A stretch of DNA of 64,000 nucleotides from positions 32,782 to 96,781 of the forward strand of contig JBJMKO010000044.1 in the NCBI GenBank assembly GCA_045805805.1. The letters run 5' to 3'. This document shows, piece by piece, positions 26,470-35,730 of this stretch (positions are counted from its first letter, which is position 1; every line of letters starts with the position of its first letter). This stretch comes from VRUE01 sp045805805. Its GTDB lineage: Bacteria; Actinomycetota; Thermoleophilia; Solirubrobacterales; 70-9. The notes beneath the pieces are model-generated. The model was not told where the DNA came from and made no database searches. It worked only from the letters and a program-made list of their open reading frames with translations. A program made the position numbers and the translations under genes.

Positions 26470-26798
26470 AAGTTTGGCCCCTCAGGACGGGCAGGGGTAC
26501 GTCTTCAGGGACCAGTCCTTATTTGGTGGGCTCAGACGGCGGGAGGCGCCATGATGCGGCAATCGCCCGAGCCCTGTACCGGGTCTGCGGCAGGTATTGC
26601 CCCACCTCTTTCCCGATGCACTGATTATGTGCCTGTATATCCGCTGCGTCTAGTCGTCGCTTTGGCAGGTACGAAAATCAGGTAGACAAATGCTACTACT
26701 TTTGGGGGTTAGCGTGGACGCATTACCTATTTGTAGCGACGACCACGCCTGAAGTGTCCACCCGGGCCACGTACTTGACCCGGATTGAGAATACGGGG
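26470..26798. other. Non-coding stretch of lower GC between convergent genes
   Basis: No convincing gene. Lower GC than surroundings with AT-rich pieces near 26660-26730; no repeat family seen elsewhere in the window was found here. The short open frames lack ribosome sites and protein-like sequence. Confidence 0.4.
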
Positions 26799-27740
26799 TT
26801 ATCCGCAATCCAGAGCCGAAACTGCCTCGATTGCGACCCCGTAGAGGATGTCGTGCTCAGAGACCTCGACCCGTTCCAGCCCAAAGGCGCGCATCGTCTC
26901 AATCAGGATCACGACTCCAGCGACGATGGAGCGGGCGCGATCGGAGTGCAAACCGGGGATTTCTGCCCTTTTGGCCAGTGGGGAGGACGCGAGCTGCGAG
27001 AGCAGGCGTTGGATTGAGGGGAGCGTGAGCGTACGTCCGTGTACTTGCTTCGGATCGTACGGCTCGAGGCCCAGCTCGATCGAGGCCAGCGAGGTGGGCG
27101 TGCCGGCGACGGCGATCGCGGCTTGGGCGGTTGTGCCGGGTTGGCCCGCGACGGCGCTCTGTATGAGAGCACGCACGTCTGCGGCCAGCGCCTCCAGCTC
27201 GAGCGCGGTCGGCGGGTCGGAAGATATGTGGCGCTCGGTGTGGCGCACGACCCCGGCCTGCAGCGAGGTGTGGAAGGAGATCTCCTGCCCGGCACCGACG
27301 ATCAGCTCGGTCGAGCCGCCGCCGATGTCGACGACCAGGGTCGGCTCCCTCGGCGGATGCGCAGCCGTGGCTCCCATATATGTGAGGCGCGCCTCCTCCT
27401 CGCCGTCGAGCACCCGGGCAGAGAGGACGAAGCGCTCGCGCAACTCGGCGACGAAGGCACCGCCGTTGGATGCGTCGCGCACGGCGCTGGTGGCGATCGC
27501 GTCGATCTGCTCGACGCCCGTGTCGCGGCAGATCTTCATGTAGTCGGCGATCGCCTCGCAAGCCGCCTCGATCGCCTCGCCGGACAGCTGCCCCGAAAGG
27601 TCGACCCCGCGGCCCAGTCGCGTCACCCGGCTCTGTCGCTCGACCTCGTCGATACGACCTTCATCGACGTCGGCGATCAGCAGACGGGTCGAGTTGGAGC
27701 CGACGTCGACTACGGCGACCCGGTGAGAATCCCTTGCCAT
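26799..27740 (-). CDS. Ppx/GppA-family exopolyphosphatase / pppGpp phosphohydrolase
   Basis: 313 residues from ATG 27740. Actin-like ATPase fold: VAVVDVGSNSTRLLIADV (phosphate 1), ATSAVRDASNG, LVVDIGGGSTELIVG (phosphate 2) and VAGTPTSLASIELGL. Single-domain short form typical of actinobacteria. Hydrolyses polyphosphate or pppGpp in stress signalling. Confidence 0.93.
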   Translation of the reverse strand: MARDSHRVAVVDVGSNSTRLLIADVDEGRIDEVERQSRVTRLGRGVDLSGQLSGEAIEAACEAIADYMKICRDTGVEQIDAIATSAVRDASNGGAFVAELRERFVLSARVLDGEEEARLTYMGATAAHPPREPTLVVDIGGGSTELIVGAGQEISFHTSLQAGVVRHTERHISSDPPTALELEALAADVRALIQSAVAGQPGTTAQAAIAVAGTPTSLASIELGLEPYDPKQVHGRTLTLPSIQRLLSQLASSPLAKRAEIPGLHSDRARSIVAGVVILIETMRAFGLERVEVSEHDILYGVAIEAVSALDCG

Positions 27741-27839
27741 GCGCCGCCACTCTAAGAGAGAGCGGCCCGGCAAGCACTGCTGCACCACCCCCGTCGGCAC
27801 CCGCGCCCCCCAGCAGGCGTTGCTAGCATGGGCAAACGC

Positions 27840-27914
<75 letters not shown>

Positions 27915-28038
27915 ACCAAAGTCCCGCGACCGTCTCAGTGGTTCATCGGCTCGTGGAGGTGCGGGAGTTGCCGTGAGATTCCGGCTAAAAGCGTCCGTTT
28001 CCATCCCGCCCTCGATCAAGCTGGCCGTTAAGACACGC

Positions 28039-28776
28039 TCACTCGATGCGATCCAGGATGCGAAGCAGTAGGTCTGCGAGCAGTACTACCTCAGATGCCT
28101 CGGTGGCACTCTCGTAGTTGATTCGGCGATGAGAGGCAGGATTCTTGAAGAATCCAATTGCGCCCCAAAAGAGCGCCATTTGTGCCTGCGCCTCTCCTGC
28201 GTCAAGCTCCTGATCCCGCAGAGCTCCATCTTCTCCGAATGCCCTCTTCATAAGCTTGACGCCAAGATCGGAATCAGTGGCCTTCGCCAGTTCTCTGACG
28301 CGCTCCTCAACCTCCCGCATCGCGATCAGGACGGCGGCGTCGTACTCCCCGAGTAGGAACTGTGAGCGCACTCTGTGCTGAATACGGGGGTGGAGATCGA
28401 GCGCAATTCGTCGCTCCGCCCGGACGTGCTGCAGGGGATCTGCAATCTCGTTCAAGACCTTCCTGCCAAGGCGGCTGGCAACAAACCAGCCTGCTTGCTG
28501 CGGAGACTCAGTGAGCAGCCCGTTCGAGATCAGCCAATGCCAAGCTTCAGAGATCGCAAGCTCATAGTCGGCTCCAAGCGACATTGCTCCGTCTGCAATG
28601 ACCGTCCCTCGAACGCCGGCACCACGTTGGTGCGCGATTTCTGCGTCAGACCGGGCAAGACCAAGGATGTTGGCGAGATTGTCCTTGGCGCCATCGACAT
28701 GCTTAAGCAGTCGAAGTCCAAGGGCGTCTACAGGTAGTCCTTCTGCGTCTTCTCCAGTTGGGGGCCAGCCACTCAT
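28039..28776 (-). CDS. TIGR02391 (Ymh)-like protein
   Basis: 245 residues. C-terminal half carries the family pattern: LHPRIQHRVRSQFLLGEYDAAV (shown in part), a central REVEERVRELA helix, then FWGAIGFFKNPASHRRINY and a terminal LLADLLLRILDRIE. Proteins with this domain are frequent on mobile DNA; the function is unestablished. First gene after attL, transcribed toward it. Confidence 0.75.
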   Translation of the reverse strand: MSGWPPTGEDAEGLPVDALGLRLLKHVDGAKDNLANILGLARSDAEIAHQRGAGVRGTVIADGAMSLGADYELAISEAWHWLISNGLLTESPQQAGWFVASRLGRKVLNEIADPLQHVRAERRIALDLHPRIQHRVRSQFLLGEYDAAVLIAMREVEERVRELAKATDSDLGVKLMKRAFGEDGALRDQELDAGEAQAQMALFWGAIGFFKNPASHRRINYESATEASEVVLLADLLLRILDRIE

Positions 28777-28849
28777 GGCGAGAACCGTATCGCCGCGTTT
28801 GGAGTGCTACCCGTAGCCATCAGGGCGGAGTCCTATCTTGGACGGCAGC

Positions 28850-30055
28850 ATGAGCATCGCCGCTGATCGCACCCCGACCCGCCTCAGCGTCGACCACGAA
28901 GGCAAGTGGGCCGAAGTTGAGCTCGCCAGTGGTCTCGTCGTCGCCAGCGCGCTTTCGGGTCGCGCTGCCGCCCACGAAGGCGAGGTCGGTCGCACCGACT
29001 ACGACCTGGAGCGCAGGGAGCAGACGGTCACCTTCCAGTGGGGCGAGACGGTGACCTTCGACATCGGCCCGGTCGAGCGGCCTGATGCGCCGGTGGTCTA
29101 CCTCGATCAGAACCAGTGGGTGATGCTCGCCCGCCACCAGTGGGCGCCCGAGAAGGTCCCGGCGCCTCACCGCGAGGGCTATGCCCGTCTTATGGCGCTT
29201 GCTCGCGAACGGGCGATCGTCCTTCCCCTGTCCGCAGCTCACGCCTTTGAGAGTGCCCGCAAGGATGGCCGTCAGCGCCGGGAGCTCGCCACCACGATGC
29301 TTCAGCTTTCCCGTGGCTGGCAGATGCGGAGTCCATTGAAGGTGCGCCGCGAAGAGCTGCTGTGCAACGTGGCCGACTTCCGTGCCGGCGCGACCGAGTT
29401 CCGGCAGCGCCCGGTGTTCACGCTTGACCCCGATGCGTTGTTCAGCACCTCCGACTATGCCGAGAAGGATTCGCCGGAAGCCGACCTGCATGCCCGCTTG
29501 ACCTGGGGGCCGGCGCTGGCCGAGACGCTGATCGAAGACGAGCGCGAAGACGACGAGGTCGCACGCGCCAAGGGCGAGCGGTGGGCGACGCTCTACGGGG
29601 GGGTCGCCACTCGGATGGCCGCAGCGAACCCCTCGCCAGAGGAAAAGTGGGCCACGGCGAGGATGGCCCTCCTGATGGATCTCACGGACGAGTTGGGCGC
29701 AGCAGCGGCGACGGCCGGGCTCGACCGCGACGCATGGGAGGAATGGCTGGGGGAGTCCGAGGACAACTTCGCCTCCATGCCCGCGATCGGGCGGGTCCAG
29801 CAGATCACCCACCGGCGCCTCTCCAATCCGCAGTACCCCTGGCGGGTCAACGACCTAAGCGATATGCACTTCCTCGCCTCCGCGGCTGGCTACGCCGACT
29901 TCCTGCTGGCCGAGAAGGCGACCTCTCACGACCTTCGCTGCGCCGAGCCTCAGGTGCCGCCGGGGGCTCGAATCTGTCGCTCGCCCGGCGAGCTGGTCGA
30001 TCTCATCGAGGATCAGCTTGGGAACGAGAATCGAGCACTAGGGTCGAGTTCATGA
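28850..30055 (+). CDS. PIN-like domain protein
   Basis: 401 residues from ATG 28850 (an in-frame TTG lies at 28838). After a beta-rich N-terminal domain (about 1-80), VVYLDQNQWVMLAR supplies the first acidic residue of a PIN-type active site; NDLSDMHFLASAAGYADF and HDLRCAE near the C-terminus give the remaining acidic positions. PIN folds are metal-dependent nucleases, mostly RNases. Overlaps the next gene by 4 nt (ATGA), so the pair is co-translated. Confidence 0.6.
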   Translation: MSIAADRTPTRLSVDHEGKWAEVELASGLVVASALSGRAAAHEGEVGRTDYDLERREQTVTFQWGETVTFDIGPVERPDAPVVYLDQNQWVMLARHQWAPEKVPAPHREGYARLMALARERAIVLPLSAAHAFESARKDGRQRRELATTMLQLSRGWQMRSPLKVRREELLCNVADFRAGATEFRQRPVFTLDPDALFSTSDYAEKDSPEADLHARLTWGPALAETLIEDEREDDEVARAKGERWATLYGGVATRMAAANPSPEEKWATARMALLMDLTDELGAAAATAGLDRDAWEEWLGESEDNFASMPAIGRVQQITHRRLSNPQYPWRVNDLSDMHFLASAAGYADFLLAEKATSHDLRCAEPQVPPGARICRSPGELVDLIEDQLGNENRALGSSS

Positions 30056-30846
30056 GGCGCATCCTTCGGCTTCTCGATTCCAGGCCCCTGTCGCGTGCGG
30101 GTGCAGTCGCAACGATCATCAGCTTGGTCACCTTGGGGCTCGCCCTCGTCGGGCTGATGTATGCCCAAGGTGCAGACCTGATCCGCGAGGGGGAGTGGAT
30201 CACGGTTGTCTGCTTCGGGGTCTGGGCGGCGCTCGCCGCCCTGCTCATCGTCGCCTGGACGGCGCGCCGCCAGCCAGGCATCGTCGTAACCCCTGCGGCT
30301 CGCATGGTCATCGCCAAGCGTCTTCCGGGGTCCTCTAGGGCGCTTCTGGCTGCGCTGTTGCGGGCCGAGTCCACAGGCAGGGAGTTCATCGCCGAGGCCG
30401 CCATTCTGATGCCGGTTAACAACCAGAAGGCCGCGTACGACCTGGCGCAGGGGTACGCGGCATTTGAGTCCGAGATCGCGGCGCTGGTGGAGAGCGCAGA
30501 GGTCTTCGATGAGCGGTGGTCGTTGACGTGGGAGCACAAGCCCAATTATTTCGGGAACCACTTTCGGAATGGGCCATTTACGCTCGATCTACTCAGCGAA
30601 CTGGTCCGATACATGGCCCACCGCAACCGGCAGATTGGCTGGATGCTCGACTTTCTCCAAACCGGAAATGACGAGCCTGTTCGGCACGCTAGGGCTTGGG
30701 CTAGAGCTGATGAACGAGTGGCAGACGCATCAAGCGCGACCCCAACGTCGAAGAACGTCGTCTTCGCCGGCGCAACAAATGAGGAAGCAAGCTCCACAGA
30801 GTCCCGCCGATTCCAGCCGATCCCAAGTTCGCGAAGACCGCTTTAG
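30052..30846 (+). CDS. Two-helix membrane protein paired with the PIN-like gene
   Basis: 264 residues. Two membrane helices (AVATIISLVTLGLALVGLMY and WITVVCFGVWAALAALLIV) then a soluble domain of about 150 residues and a low-complexity tail. No family recognised. Translational coupling with the PIN-like gene suggests a functional pair, perhaps effector and membrane sensor or immunity partner (inference). Confidence 0.5.
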   Translation: MRRILRLLDSRPLSRAGAVATIISLVTLGLALVGLMYAQGADLIREGEWITVVCFGVWAALAALLIVAWTARRQPGIVVTPAARMVIAKRLPGSSRALLAALLRAESTGREFIAEAAILMPVNNQKAAYDLAQGYAAFESEIAALVESAEVFDERWSLTWEHKPNYFGNHFRNGPFTLDLLSELVRYMAHRNRQIGWMLDFLQTGNDEPVRHARAWARADERVADASSATPTSKNVVFAGATNEEASSTESRRFQPIPSSRRPL

Positions 30847-31025
30847 GGCCGCGCCCGTATCCGCCCCACCAATCCCATGCTCGGGATTCCTGTCATCCGG
30901 TGCGACGGTTTCACAGGTGGCGGGACCATTGCGCTCGTTCGTCATTAATCCGTGTGCGAATCAGCAAAACGACGCGGATTTCCTTCGGTACCGCTAGGGT
31001 CAAACGCGACCGCGAAGGAGGCGCG

Positions 31026-31247
31026 ATGGGCAAGGGGAATGACAACGACCGATATGTAGTCCAACGACCCGAGGGCTGGGCAGTTGTGAAGGAGGACCAC
31101 AAACGTGCCAGTGCGCTTGAGCGCACCCAAAAGGCCGCCATCGAACGAGCTAAAGAGATCACCGGCAATCTGGGTGGCGGGGAGGTTCGAGTGCAGCGCC
31201 GCGACGGGTCTAGATTCCGCGACGGCCAGCGGGCGAAGAAGCGCTGA
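31026..31247 (+). CDS. DUF2188 domain protein
   Basis: 73 residues. Pattern RYVVQRPEGWAVVKED, ALERTQKAAIERAKEI, GGGEVRVQRRDGSRFRD is the DUF2188 signature, a small beta-alpha-beta protein of unknown role. A ribosome site (GAAGGAGG) precedes it. Confidence 0.8.
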   Translation: MGKGNDNDRYVVQRPEGWAVVKEDHKRASALERTQKAAIERAKEITGNLGGGEVRVQRRDGSRFRDGQRAKKR

Positions 31248-31253
31248 TTGTCG

Positions 31254-31595
31254 ATGCGTTACCTCCATCGATTCACGCTCCTCGCCTGGGAAGCCAACGC
31301 CATGCTCGATCGTGGCGAGACGCTCGACATCGAGGAGACCCGCCAGAAGATCCACGATGGCACCCTGGTCGACTGGTTTGCGATGACCTTTGGCGATCAG
31401 ACTGATATGAGCCTCTACAACGAAGAGGACAGGAGAGAGACTGCCCGCGTGCTTGCCGAAATCAACGGCGGGGTGAACGCTCGTCGAAAGTTTGGGGTGG
31501 AGCGTGGCGGGCTCCAGTTGATTATTGCCCTCTGCGTACAGGCGATCCAAGGCGGCGAGGAGTCCTACGCCCAGGATTCGCGCGAGGCAACCTGA
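31254..31595 (+). CDS. Unrecognised protein upstream of graspetide cluster
   Basis: 113 residues (TTG at 31248 would overlap the DUF2188 stop region). Helical, with TLDIEETRQKIHDGTLVDWF and QLIIALCVQAIQGG. No family recognised. Immediately followed (1 nt gap) by the putative RiPP precursor, so it is probably in the same operon. Confidence 0.5.
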   Translation: MRYLHRFTLLAWEANAMLDRGETLDIEETRQKIHDGTLVDWFAMTFGDQTDMSLYNEEDRRETARVLAEINGGVNARRKFGVERGGLQLIIALCVQAIQGGEESYAQDSREAT

Positions 31596-31596
31596 A

Positions 31597-31845
31597 ATGG
31601 CGCGGGAGACTGACATCGGCGGTGGCACGGCGAACGCTCGACCTCCCTCCCCGGGCCGGCCGTGGTTGCTCGACCTCGCAACCCGACAGGAAGTTGCCGG
31701 CGAGCGCCCGCGCCAGATTTATCGGGAGTCGACGCAGATGACTCACCTGTGCCTGCCTGGAGATCCGGCGGCGATCGACTCCGAGCACTCACCGATGACG
31801 AAGAAGGCGGATCGCGAGACCGGCGAGGATCAGAAGGGATACTGA
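31597..31845 (+). CDS. Candidate graspetide (ATP-grasp-modified RiPP) precursor
   Basis: 82 residues directly upstream of and overlapping the ATP-grasp ligase gene. Leader-like part contains GRPWLLDLATRQEVAG; the C-terminal third is rich in Thr/Ser/Lys nucleophiles and Asp/Glu acceptors (SPMTKKADRETGEDQKGY), as expected for side-chain ester or amide crosslinking. The role is inferred from position, size and composition. Confidence 0.55.
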   Translation: MARETDIGGGTANARPPSPGRPWLLDLATRQEVAGERPRQIYRESTQMTHLCLPGDPAAIDSEHSPMTKKADRETGEDQKGY

Positions 31846-32810
31846 GCGCCTCGGCCGTTCTGATCCTGACGAACGAGTTGGATGTTGCGGCCGATTTCCT
31901 CGTCCGCGAGTTGGAGCGACGCCAGCAGCCTGTCGTTCGCCTCAACGTAGAGCGGCTTGCAGACTGGCGGGTTGAGGTGAGCCCAGGTTGCAGCTGGCGC
32001 CTAGCTCGGCCACAGAGGTCTCTTGAATCCCGGGAATGTTCGGGTGTCTGGTGGCGGCGTCCCGACTTGTCTTTCCTCATGCAGTCAGGATCATTGGACG
32101 GAGCTGAAGAGGTGGTGATCCAGGATCAGTGGCGCGCCTTCCTTCTCGGACTCGCCAGCGTCCCCGGCCCCCGCTGGGTCTCCTCGCCGCGAGCGATTCG
32201 CGCGGCCGAAGACAAGGCCCGGCAGCTATCACTGGCACGGCGGCTCGGTATGGACGTACCGGAGACGCTATGGACCAATTCGCTCTCGAGTGCGAGGCGT
32301 TTTCTCGACGAGAACGGGGGTGAGATGGCGGCGAAGTCCGTGACCTCTGCGTGGTGGGAGAGAGAAGGGACGGGCTGGTTTGTCTTCGCTGGTCGGGTCC
32401 AGCGCGAGGATCTGCCCAGCGCGTCAGGCCTGGCTGCTGCCCCGGTTGCGTTGCAGGCGCCGATCGACCCCAAGCGCGATGTTCGGGTAACGGTGGTGGG
32501 TAGCCAGGTTTTTGCTGCCATTCGTGTCGACGAGCCGGCAAGCGCTGTCGGACCAGATGCGGTTCCGCTGGATTGGCGCCGAGGCTCCGATCAACCCTGG
32601 GTGCCGCACGCATTGCCGGACACAACTGTCTTCCGCTGTGTCGAACTGGTTGCCTCACTGGACCTTCGCTTCGGCGCCATCGATTTGCTCCTCGATCTCA
32701 GTGGTCGTTACTGGTTCTGCGAGATCAATCCGAACGGCGAGTGGGGCTGGTTGCAGCGCAGCGGATTGCCGATCGCCGAGGCACTGGCCGACCATTTGCT
32801 CAATGACTGA
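31842..32810 (+). CDS. MvdC/MvdD-TgmB-type ATP-grasp ribosomal peptide maturase
   Basis: 322 residues from a probable CTG at 31842 overlapping the precursor stop (CTGA); no ATG/GTG/TTG gives a family-length protein. N-terminus VLILTNELDVAADFLVRE, ATP-grasp Lys region EDKARQLSLARRLGMDVPET, and C-terminal metal/ATP site FCEINPNGEWGWLQ are characteristic. Uses ATP to join side chains of its precursor by ester or amide bonds. Confidence 0.85.
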   Translation: MSASAVLILTNELDVAADFLVRELERRQQPVVRLNVERLADWRVEVSPGCSWRLARPQRSLESRECSGVWWRRPDLSFLMQSGSLDGAEEVVIQDQWRAFLLGLASVPGPRWVSSPRAIRAAEDKARQLSLARRLGMDVPETLWTNSLSSARRFLDENGGEMAAKSVTSAWWEREGTGWFVFAGRVQREDLPSASGLAAAPVALQAPIDPKRDVRVTVVGSQVFAAIRVDEPASAVGPDAVPLDWRRGSDQPWVPHALPDTTVFRCVELVASLDLRFGAIDLLLDLSGRYWFCEINPNGEWGWLQRSGLPIAEALADHLLND

Positions 32811-33747
32811 CGCGCCACCTCAGAAACCATCGCCCAGGAAGAGATTGAGCGCCGCTGGCTCGGCTGTTCTCCGGTGGGGGCCGGTTCGTTGGGTGATGCT
32901 CGGGAGGATCGCCGCGTGGATGCTGCCAACTCCGTCCACCTTCTACTTCAACGCGGTCGTCATGCCGCCCCCACCGAAGCCTGTCGACTTGCCGGACGCA
33001 GACTGGACGAGGCGCGAGAGTCACGCACTTCTAGATCGCAGCGAGGATCGCCGCAGGACGATCGAAACCAAGGGTCCCGGCTTGGCAACGGTCAGCGCCA
33101 TCTTGGTTGCCGGAGTTTTGGTGGCCCTCTCCAGCGGCTGGGAGCAGAGCACCTGGCCTGCACGCCTCTTGCTGGGCGGCGCGACCTTCTACGCATTGGT
33201 CAGCCTCTTGGTGCCGATCCACCTCGTCGGACCTCTCCGCCGCCAGGCGATCAGGAGCGTCGAGCTCACTGAAGCAGCCAACCAGAGCAATCCTGAGGCA
33301 TTTCTTGCCCTCAAGGCGAGAGCTGGCGCGGCAATCAACGACCATGACAATCTGGCCTTGACGAATCTTCAAGGCGCCGCGCGCAAAGAAGCGTGGTTCG
33401 TCTGGGCTCTGCTCGTCAGTTGGGCGCTGCTGGTGCCACTCACTGGGATTGGTGAGCGCACCGACGCTTCGGCTGCGACGGACCGAGCCCCTATCACCTG
33501 TCTGTTTGCGACGAATCCAGCTTGCGGAAGCTCCCGTGAGAACGCGCTGCCGATAGGGCACTCGTCTATCCCAGCGCCTCCTGGACATGGGGTGGCAGCC
33601 ATCCCGGCCAGATGCCTTCCACAACAGCGACGGCATCCTCGACACACTGGTCAGCCTCGCCAACCAGGAGCCGGTCGTACGCGGTGCGTTTCTTCGGATC
33701 GGCGTCCAGACCGCGTTCCTTCACGTGGAGCAGCTCGTCGCGGATGA
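32803..33747 (+). CDS. Membrane protein of the graspetide cluster
   Basis: 314 residues from ATG 32803, overlapping the ligase stop. Three membrane helices: VSAILVAGVLVALSSGW, LLLGGATFYALVSLLVPIHL and AWFVWALLVSWALLVPLTG. The last 60 residues run antisense over the end of the next gene and look non-native, so the true end may once have been earlier. May export or sense the peptide (inference). Confidence 0.5.
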   Translation: MTDAPPQKPSPRKRLSAAGSAVLRWGPVRWVMLGRIAAWMLPTPSTFYFNAVVMPPPPKPVDLPDADWTRRESHALLDRSEDRRRTIETKGPGLATVSAILVAGVLVALSSGWEQSTWPARLLLGGATFYALVSLLVPIHLVGPLRRQAIRSVELTEAANQSNPEAFLALKARAGAAINDHDNLALTNLQGAARKEAWFVWALLVSWALLVPLTGIGERTDASAATDRAPITCLFATNPACGSSRENALPIGHSSIPAPPGHGVAAIPARCLPQQRRHPRHTGQPRQPGAGRTRCVSSDRRPDRVPSRGAARRG

Positions 33748-34327
33748 ACTTGAGCTTGCGGTAGCGCTCCCAGACGGCGGTGCCTGCGATTTTCTGAGCT
33801 CCGTCCATCTTCGGCACCACCAGCTTGAGCTTCTCGTCAATGCTCAGGCCGCCCAGGTCCCTCTTCCTGTACGTCTTTTTCTTGATGGTCAGGGTGAAGT
33901 CGTCGTCAAGCATGTCAATCGCGTGGTTGGCGAGGCTCTCGATTGCCGTGAAGGAATAGAGGACTGCCGACTGCATATCCCGAATGCAGTTGAGCACCGT
34001 GGTCGAGTTGATCGGCTGGACGCCATCGCCACTCGGGCGCTTTCTCAGCTTCGCCATGATGTTGCGGCGCGACTTCACCCCGCGGTCTCCCGCCCGCTTC
34101 GCTTCGACCAGGTTGAATGCGACCGGCTGCGGTGGATACCACAGCAGCTCGCGGCCATCGTCCATAAGAACCGAAGAGAGGACCTGGACCCAGATGTCCG
34201 GGGGAAGCTCCTCGCCGTTCATCTCGCTCGCTGGCAGGGCAACCAGGCGCGGGTCCTTGCCGCGCTCAGGCCGATCCTTCGTCGGCCTAGCGGCCCGCTT
34301 CGTGCGCTTCCGCTTCCCTTTCGACAT
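33566..34327 (-). CDS. HEPN-like protein of unknown function
   Basis: 253 residues from ATG 34327 preceded by AGGGAG; frames further upstream are not protein-like. Basic N-terminus (KGKRKRTKRAARPTKDR), helical C-terminal half with SAVLYSFTAIESLANHAID and RKLKFIRDELLHVKER, where R-x4-H matches the HEPN RNase motif. Convergent overlap of 182 bp with the previous gene. Confidence 0.5.
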   Translation of the reverse strand: MSKGKRKRTKRAARPTKDRPERGKDPRLVALPASEMNGEELPPDIWVQVLSSVLMDDGRELLWYPPQPVAFNLVEAKRAGDRGVKSRRNIMAKLRKRPSGDGVQPINSTTVLNCIRDMQSAVLYSFTAIESLANHAIDMLDDDFTLTIKKKTYRKRDLGGLSIDEKLKLVVPKMDGAQKIAGTAVWERYRKLKFIRDELLHVKERGLDADPKKRTAYDRLLVGEADQCVEDAVAVVEGIWPGWLPPHVQEALG

Positions 34328-34585
34328 CTCGATCTCCCTTTCGGTGCCGGGCCTGGGGCTGGATTCCACGAGCCCGGCTAAAACCCGCCTCCCGATCCTG
34401 CATCTTGTACCGTCTCCGGCACATAAGTGGGGCCGCGCGCTGGAACGCCGGCCCCGCGGCGATCGGCTTAGCAAGACCAGGCCGACCGCAGCGGGAACGG
34501 TAGCTGGCCACCGGCCCCAAGAAGCGGCCCCCGGTGGCGCTGACACGCCAACCGAGGGCCTGACCACAAGGAGGCGCACCTCCTC

Positions 34586-35398
34586 ATGGCTGATTCAAAC
34601 CCTACGTCCGGCGGGCGGGTTGTGCCCATCGACCTTGCCGCCGACCACATAGCGATCCTGCGACGCGATCTCAGCGACTGGTTGGCTGGCGTCCGGGAGG
34701 ATCTCGAGCGACCCGATCGGCTACCGAACCCCGAGCGCGCCCGACGCGAAGCCTTTGCCTTTGAACGGCTGCTGGCTGGCCTGGACCGAGGCGAGATCCT
34801 CATTCCCGATGAGGACGCGAGAGCGGCGATCGAGTCCGCCGCCGAGGGCCACGACCGAGACAGCGGCTACGTCGAGATCGCAACCATCCATGACGCGCAC
34901 CACCGTCTGTTGGCTCTGCTTGGGGGGCCGGGCGATGAGGAGGCGTATGCCAAGGGTGGTTCCCCAGCGATCGTCTGGACGCACCGAGCGGGAGGTGGGC
35001 GGAGCCGTCGGCTCCGCTTCCCCGAGGCGGTCCCGCCGCGCTTCAATCACTCCGTCTTGACCGGGACGCTGACGGACGATCCGCGGCTCAGCAGGAATCC
35101 GGTCGGCGAGCCGGTGATACTGCTGCGAGTCGAGTTCCCCGTCGCCGATCCAGAGCGCCCGCAGATGCTTTGGACTTGGGCGACCTGCGAGGTCGAAGTC
35201 CCGGCGGCGCTCGCCGACCGGCACGGCATCCGCGAGCTGGAAGGCGGCGCCGCGATCCTCGCGGCGGGACAGCTCAGCGAGCGGTGGGCGATCTCGGGCG
35301 GCCGGCCCAGCAAGCGCGCGGCAATCGTCGCGGGTTTGGTCCATCCAGGGCCGCCGCCCGGCCATGACGAGCTGCTGGTTCCAGGTGGCGGATCGTGA
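34586..35398 (+). CDS. SSB-like OB-fold protein with helical N-terminal extension
   Basis: 270 residues. N-terminal helical region (LRRDLSDWLAGVREDLE, AFAFERLLAGLDRGEI, up to about residue 115) followed by an SSB-like OB-fold: FNHSVLTGTLTDDPRLSR, VILLRVEFPVADP, TCEVEVPAAL and GGAAILAAGQLSERW. Single-stranded-DNA or nucleic-acid binding is expected. Heads a five-gene overlapping operon with the XRE array (4-nt GTGA overlap). Confidence 0.65.
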   Translation: MADSNPTSGGRVVPIDLAADHIAILRRDLSDWLAGVREDLERPDRLPNPERARREAFAFERLLAGLDRGEILIPDEDARAAIESAAEGHDRDSGYVEIATIHDAHHRLLALLGGPGDEEAYAKGGSPAIVWTHRAGGGRSRRLRFPEAVPPRFNHSVLTGTLTDDPRLSRNPVGEPVILLRVEFPVADPERPQMLWTWATCEVEVPAALADRHGIRELEGGAAILAAGQLSERWAISGGRPSKRAAIVAGLVHPGPPPGHDELLVPGGGS

Positions 35399-35730
35399 CC
35401 GTCAAAGAGTCGGAGAGGGCGCAGGTCGGGCGTGTCACCCGGCGCTTCGCGAAGAATCTCGGCTCCCTGCGTCGCCGATCGAATCTCTCGCAAGAGCTAG
35501 CTGCCACGCGATCCGGCCTACATCGCTCGGAGATCAGCCTGCTTGAGCGTGGCCTTCGGGTTCCGCGACTGGATACGATCGTCCGCCTTGCGGCGGGGGT
35601 CGAAGCCGAGCCATGCGATCTCTTCGCCGGGATGGCCTGGCCACTCGATCACCGCCGTCTCCACGACGCGAAACCGCCGCCGGGCCGCTTCGAGATCGAG
35701 GTCGGCGACCAATGGGAGCCGGTGCCATAG
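35395..35730 (+). CDS. XRE-family HTH regulator 1 of 4
   Basis: 111 residues from GTG 35395. HTH: NLGSLRRRSNLSQELAAT and SGLHRSEISLLERGLRVPRL, then VRLAAGVEAEPCDLFAGMAW. Single DNA-binding domain plus short tail. The next ATG follows its stop immediately. Confidence 0.88.
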   Translation: MTVKESERAQVGRVTRRFAKNLGSLRRRSNLSQELAATRSGLHRSEISLLERGLRVPRLDTIVRLAAGVEAEPCDLFAGMAWPLDHRRLHDAKPPPGRFEIEVGDQWEPVP

